From: Chloroflexota bacterium
GTDB taxonomy: Bacteria > Chloroflexota > Anaerolineae > JACRMK01
Length of the DNA stretch: 6,204 nucleotides
Assembly: GCA_016200765.1 (NCBI GenBank)
Contig: JACQEC010000225.1
Location: 1-6,204, forward strand
Direction of reading: 5' to 3'
Shown here piece after piece: positions 5,944 to 6,204 of this stretch (position 1 is its first letter; each line of letters starts with the position of its first letter). The notes under the pieces are model-generated. The model was given only the letters and a program-made list of their open reading frames with translations. It searched no databases and was not told the origin of the DNA. The position numbers were made by a program, and so were the translations under genes.

Positions 5944-5949
5944 GTGCCC

Positions 5950-6204
5950 ATGTCCAAGCTTAGCGACTTTCGCGCGATGAAAGACAAAATGTTTCGCGCG
6001 AGTTCCCAATCGCCGCTCACGCTGTCCCAGCGCAAGACGTTTGCCGGCCTCAAGTATTTTGATGAGAACCCGGCCTTGCGGATACAGGCTCGCCTGATCA
6101 AATATCCGAATCCCGCACGCATCACCATGGCCACCAGCACCGGGCTCACAGCCGATTACCTCCGGTACGGATATGCTCAATTCTCCATCGGGGGTACGAC
6201 CCAG
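5950..6204 (+). CDS. DUF1684-family protein, 3' partial
   Basis: ATG 5950 is preceded at five bases by the strong Shine-Dalgarno GAGGGAG. The frame is open for 85 codons to the window edge. The order of motifs matches my recollection of DUF1684 proteins: R8-x2-K11-D12 at the start, SPL (21-23), then R28 and FAGLKYF (31-37). A run of short strands follows around R44-R48, then TSTG (62-65) and YLRYG (70-74). No signal peptide or membrane segment is visible in the first 85 residues. The family has no established biochemical function that I can name, and probably about half of the protein is missing here. It diverges from the fatty-acid cluster across a shared promoter region, which hints at, but does not show, joint regulation. 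Coding status is supported by the start signals and protein-like composition. The family call rests on motif memory. Confidence 0.75.
   Translation, partial: MSKLSDFRAMKDKMFRASSQSPLTLSQRKTFAGLKYFDENPALRIQARLIKYPNPARITMATSTGLTADYLRYGYAQFSIGGTTQ

Larger units (their letters stand above)
5790..5949. other. Divergent intergenic regulatory region
   Basis: These 160 bp separate the leftward SDR start from the rightward DUF1684 start and are visibly more AT-rich than the flanking genes, with several T and A runs at 5807-5830 and 5862-5880. The region carries one predicted promoter in each direction. I see no convincing symmetric operator, such as a FadR- or TetR-type palindrome, between them. Confidence 0.7.

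Overview
The window is 6.2 kb of moderately GC-rich, gene-dense bacterial DNA. It holds ordinary metabolic genes and shows no rRNA, tRNA, CRISPR array, insertion sequence or phage gene. Gene content (CYTH-ROK pair, MCAD-like acyl-CoA dehydrogenase, FadD-type ligase, DUF1684 protein) would suit an environmental bacterium such as a Chloroflexota member. That placement is inference from general resemblance only and is weak.

Layout. Positions 1-468 (+) hold the C-terminal part of a CYTH-domain protein of the class IV adenylate cyclase/triphosphate-processing group. About 462-1406 (+) is a ROK-family sugar kinase whose N-terminal coding sequence is present but has no normal start codon. Its 3' end overlaps by 26 bp the 3' end of a convergent fatty-acid oxidation cluster on the minus strand. 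Read in its direction of transcription, that cluster contains a broken short-chain dehydrogenase (5789-5087), a fatty-acid CoA ligase (5012-3354), an enoyl-CoA hydratase (3318-2548) and an acyl-CoA dehydrogenase (2532-1381). A 160-bp divergent promoter region (5790-5949) separates it from a rightward DUF1684 gene that runs off the window at 6204.

Function. The four minus-strand genes cover fatty-acid activation, the first dehydrogenation, hydration, and plausibly the second dehydrogenation through the SDR. Thiolase and electron-transfer flavoprotein are not in the window. The ligase, hydratase and acyl-CoA dehydrogenase look intact, with catalytic residues in place. The SDR has lost roughly 19 residues and its reading frame at one point.

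The most interesting signals are two frame disruptions: the SDR internal deletion near 5438, and the CYTH/ROK junction near 461, where one missing base would join the two genes into a single frame. Either may be biological or an assembly error. I found no clear evidence of a novel multi-gene system.
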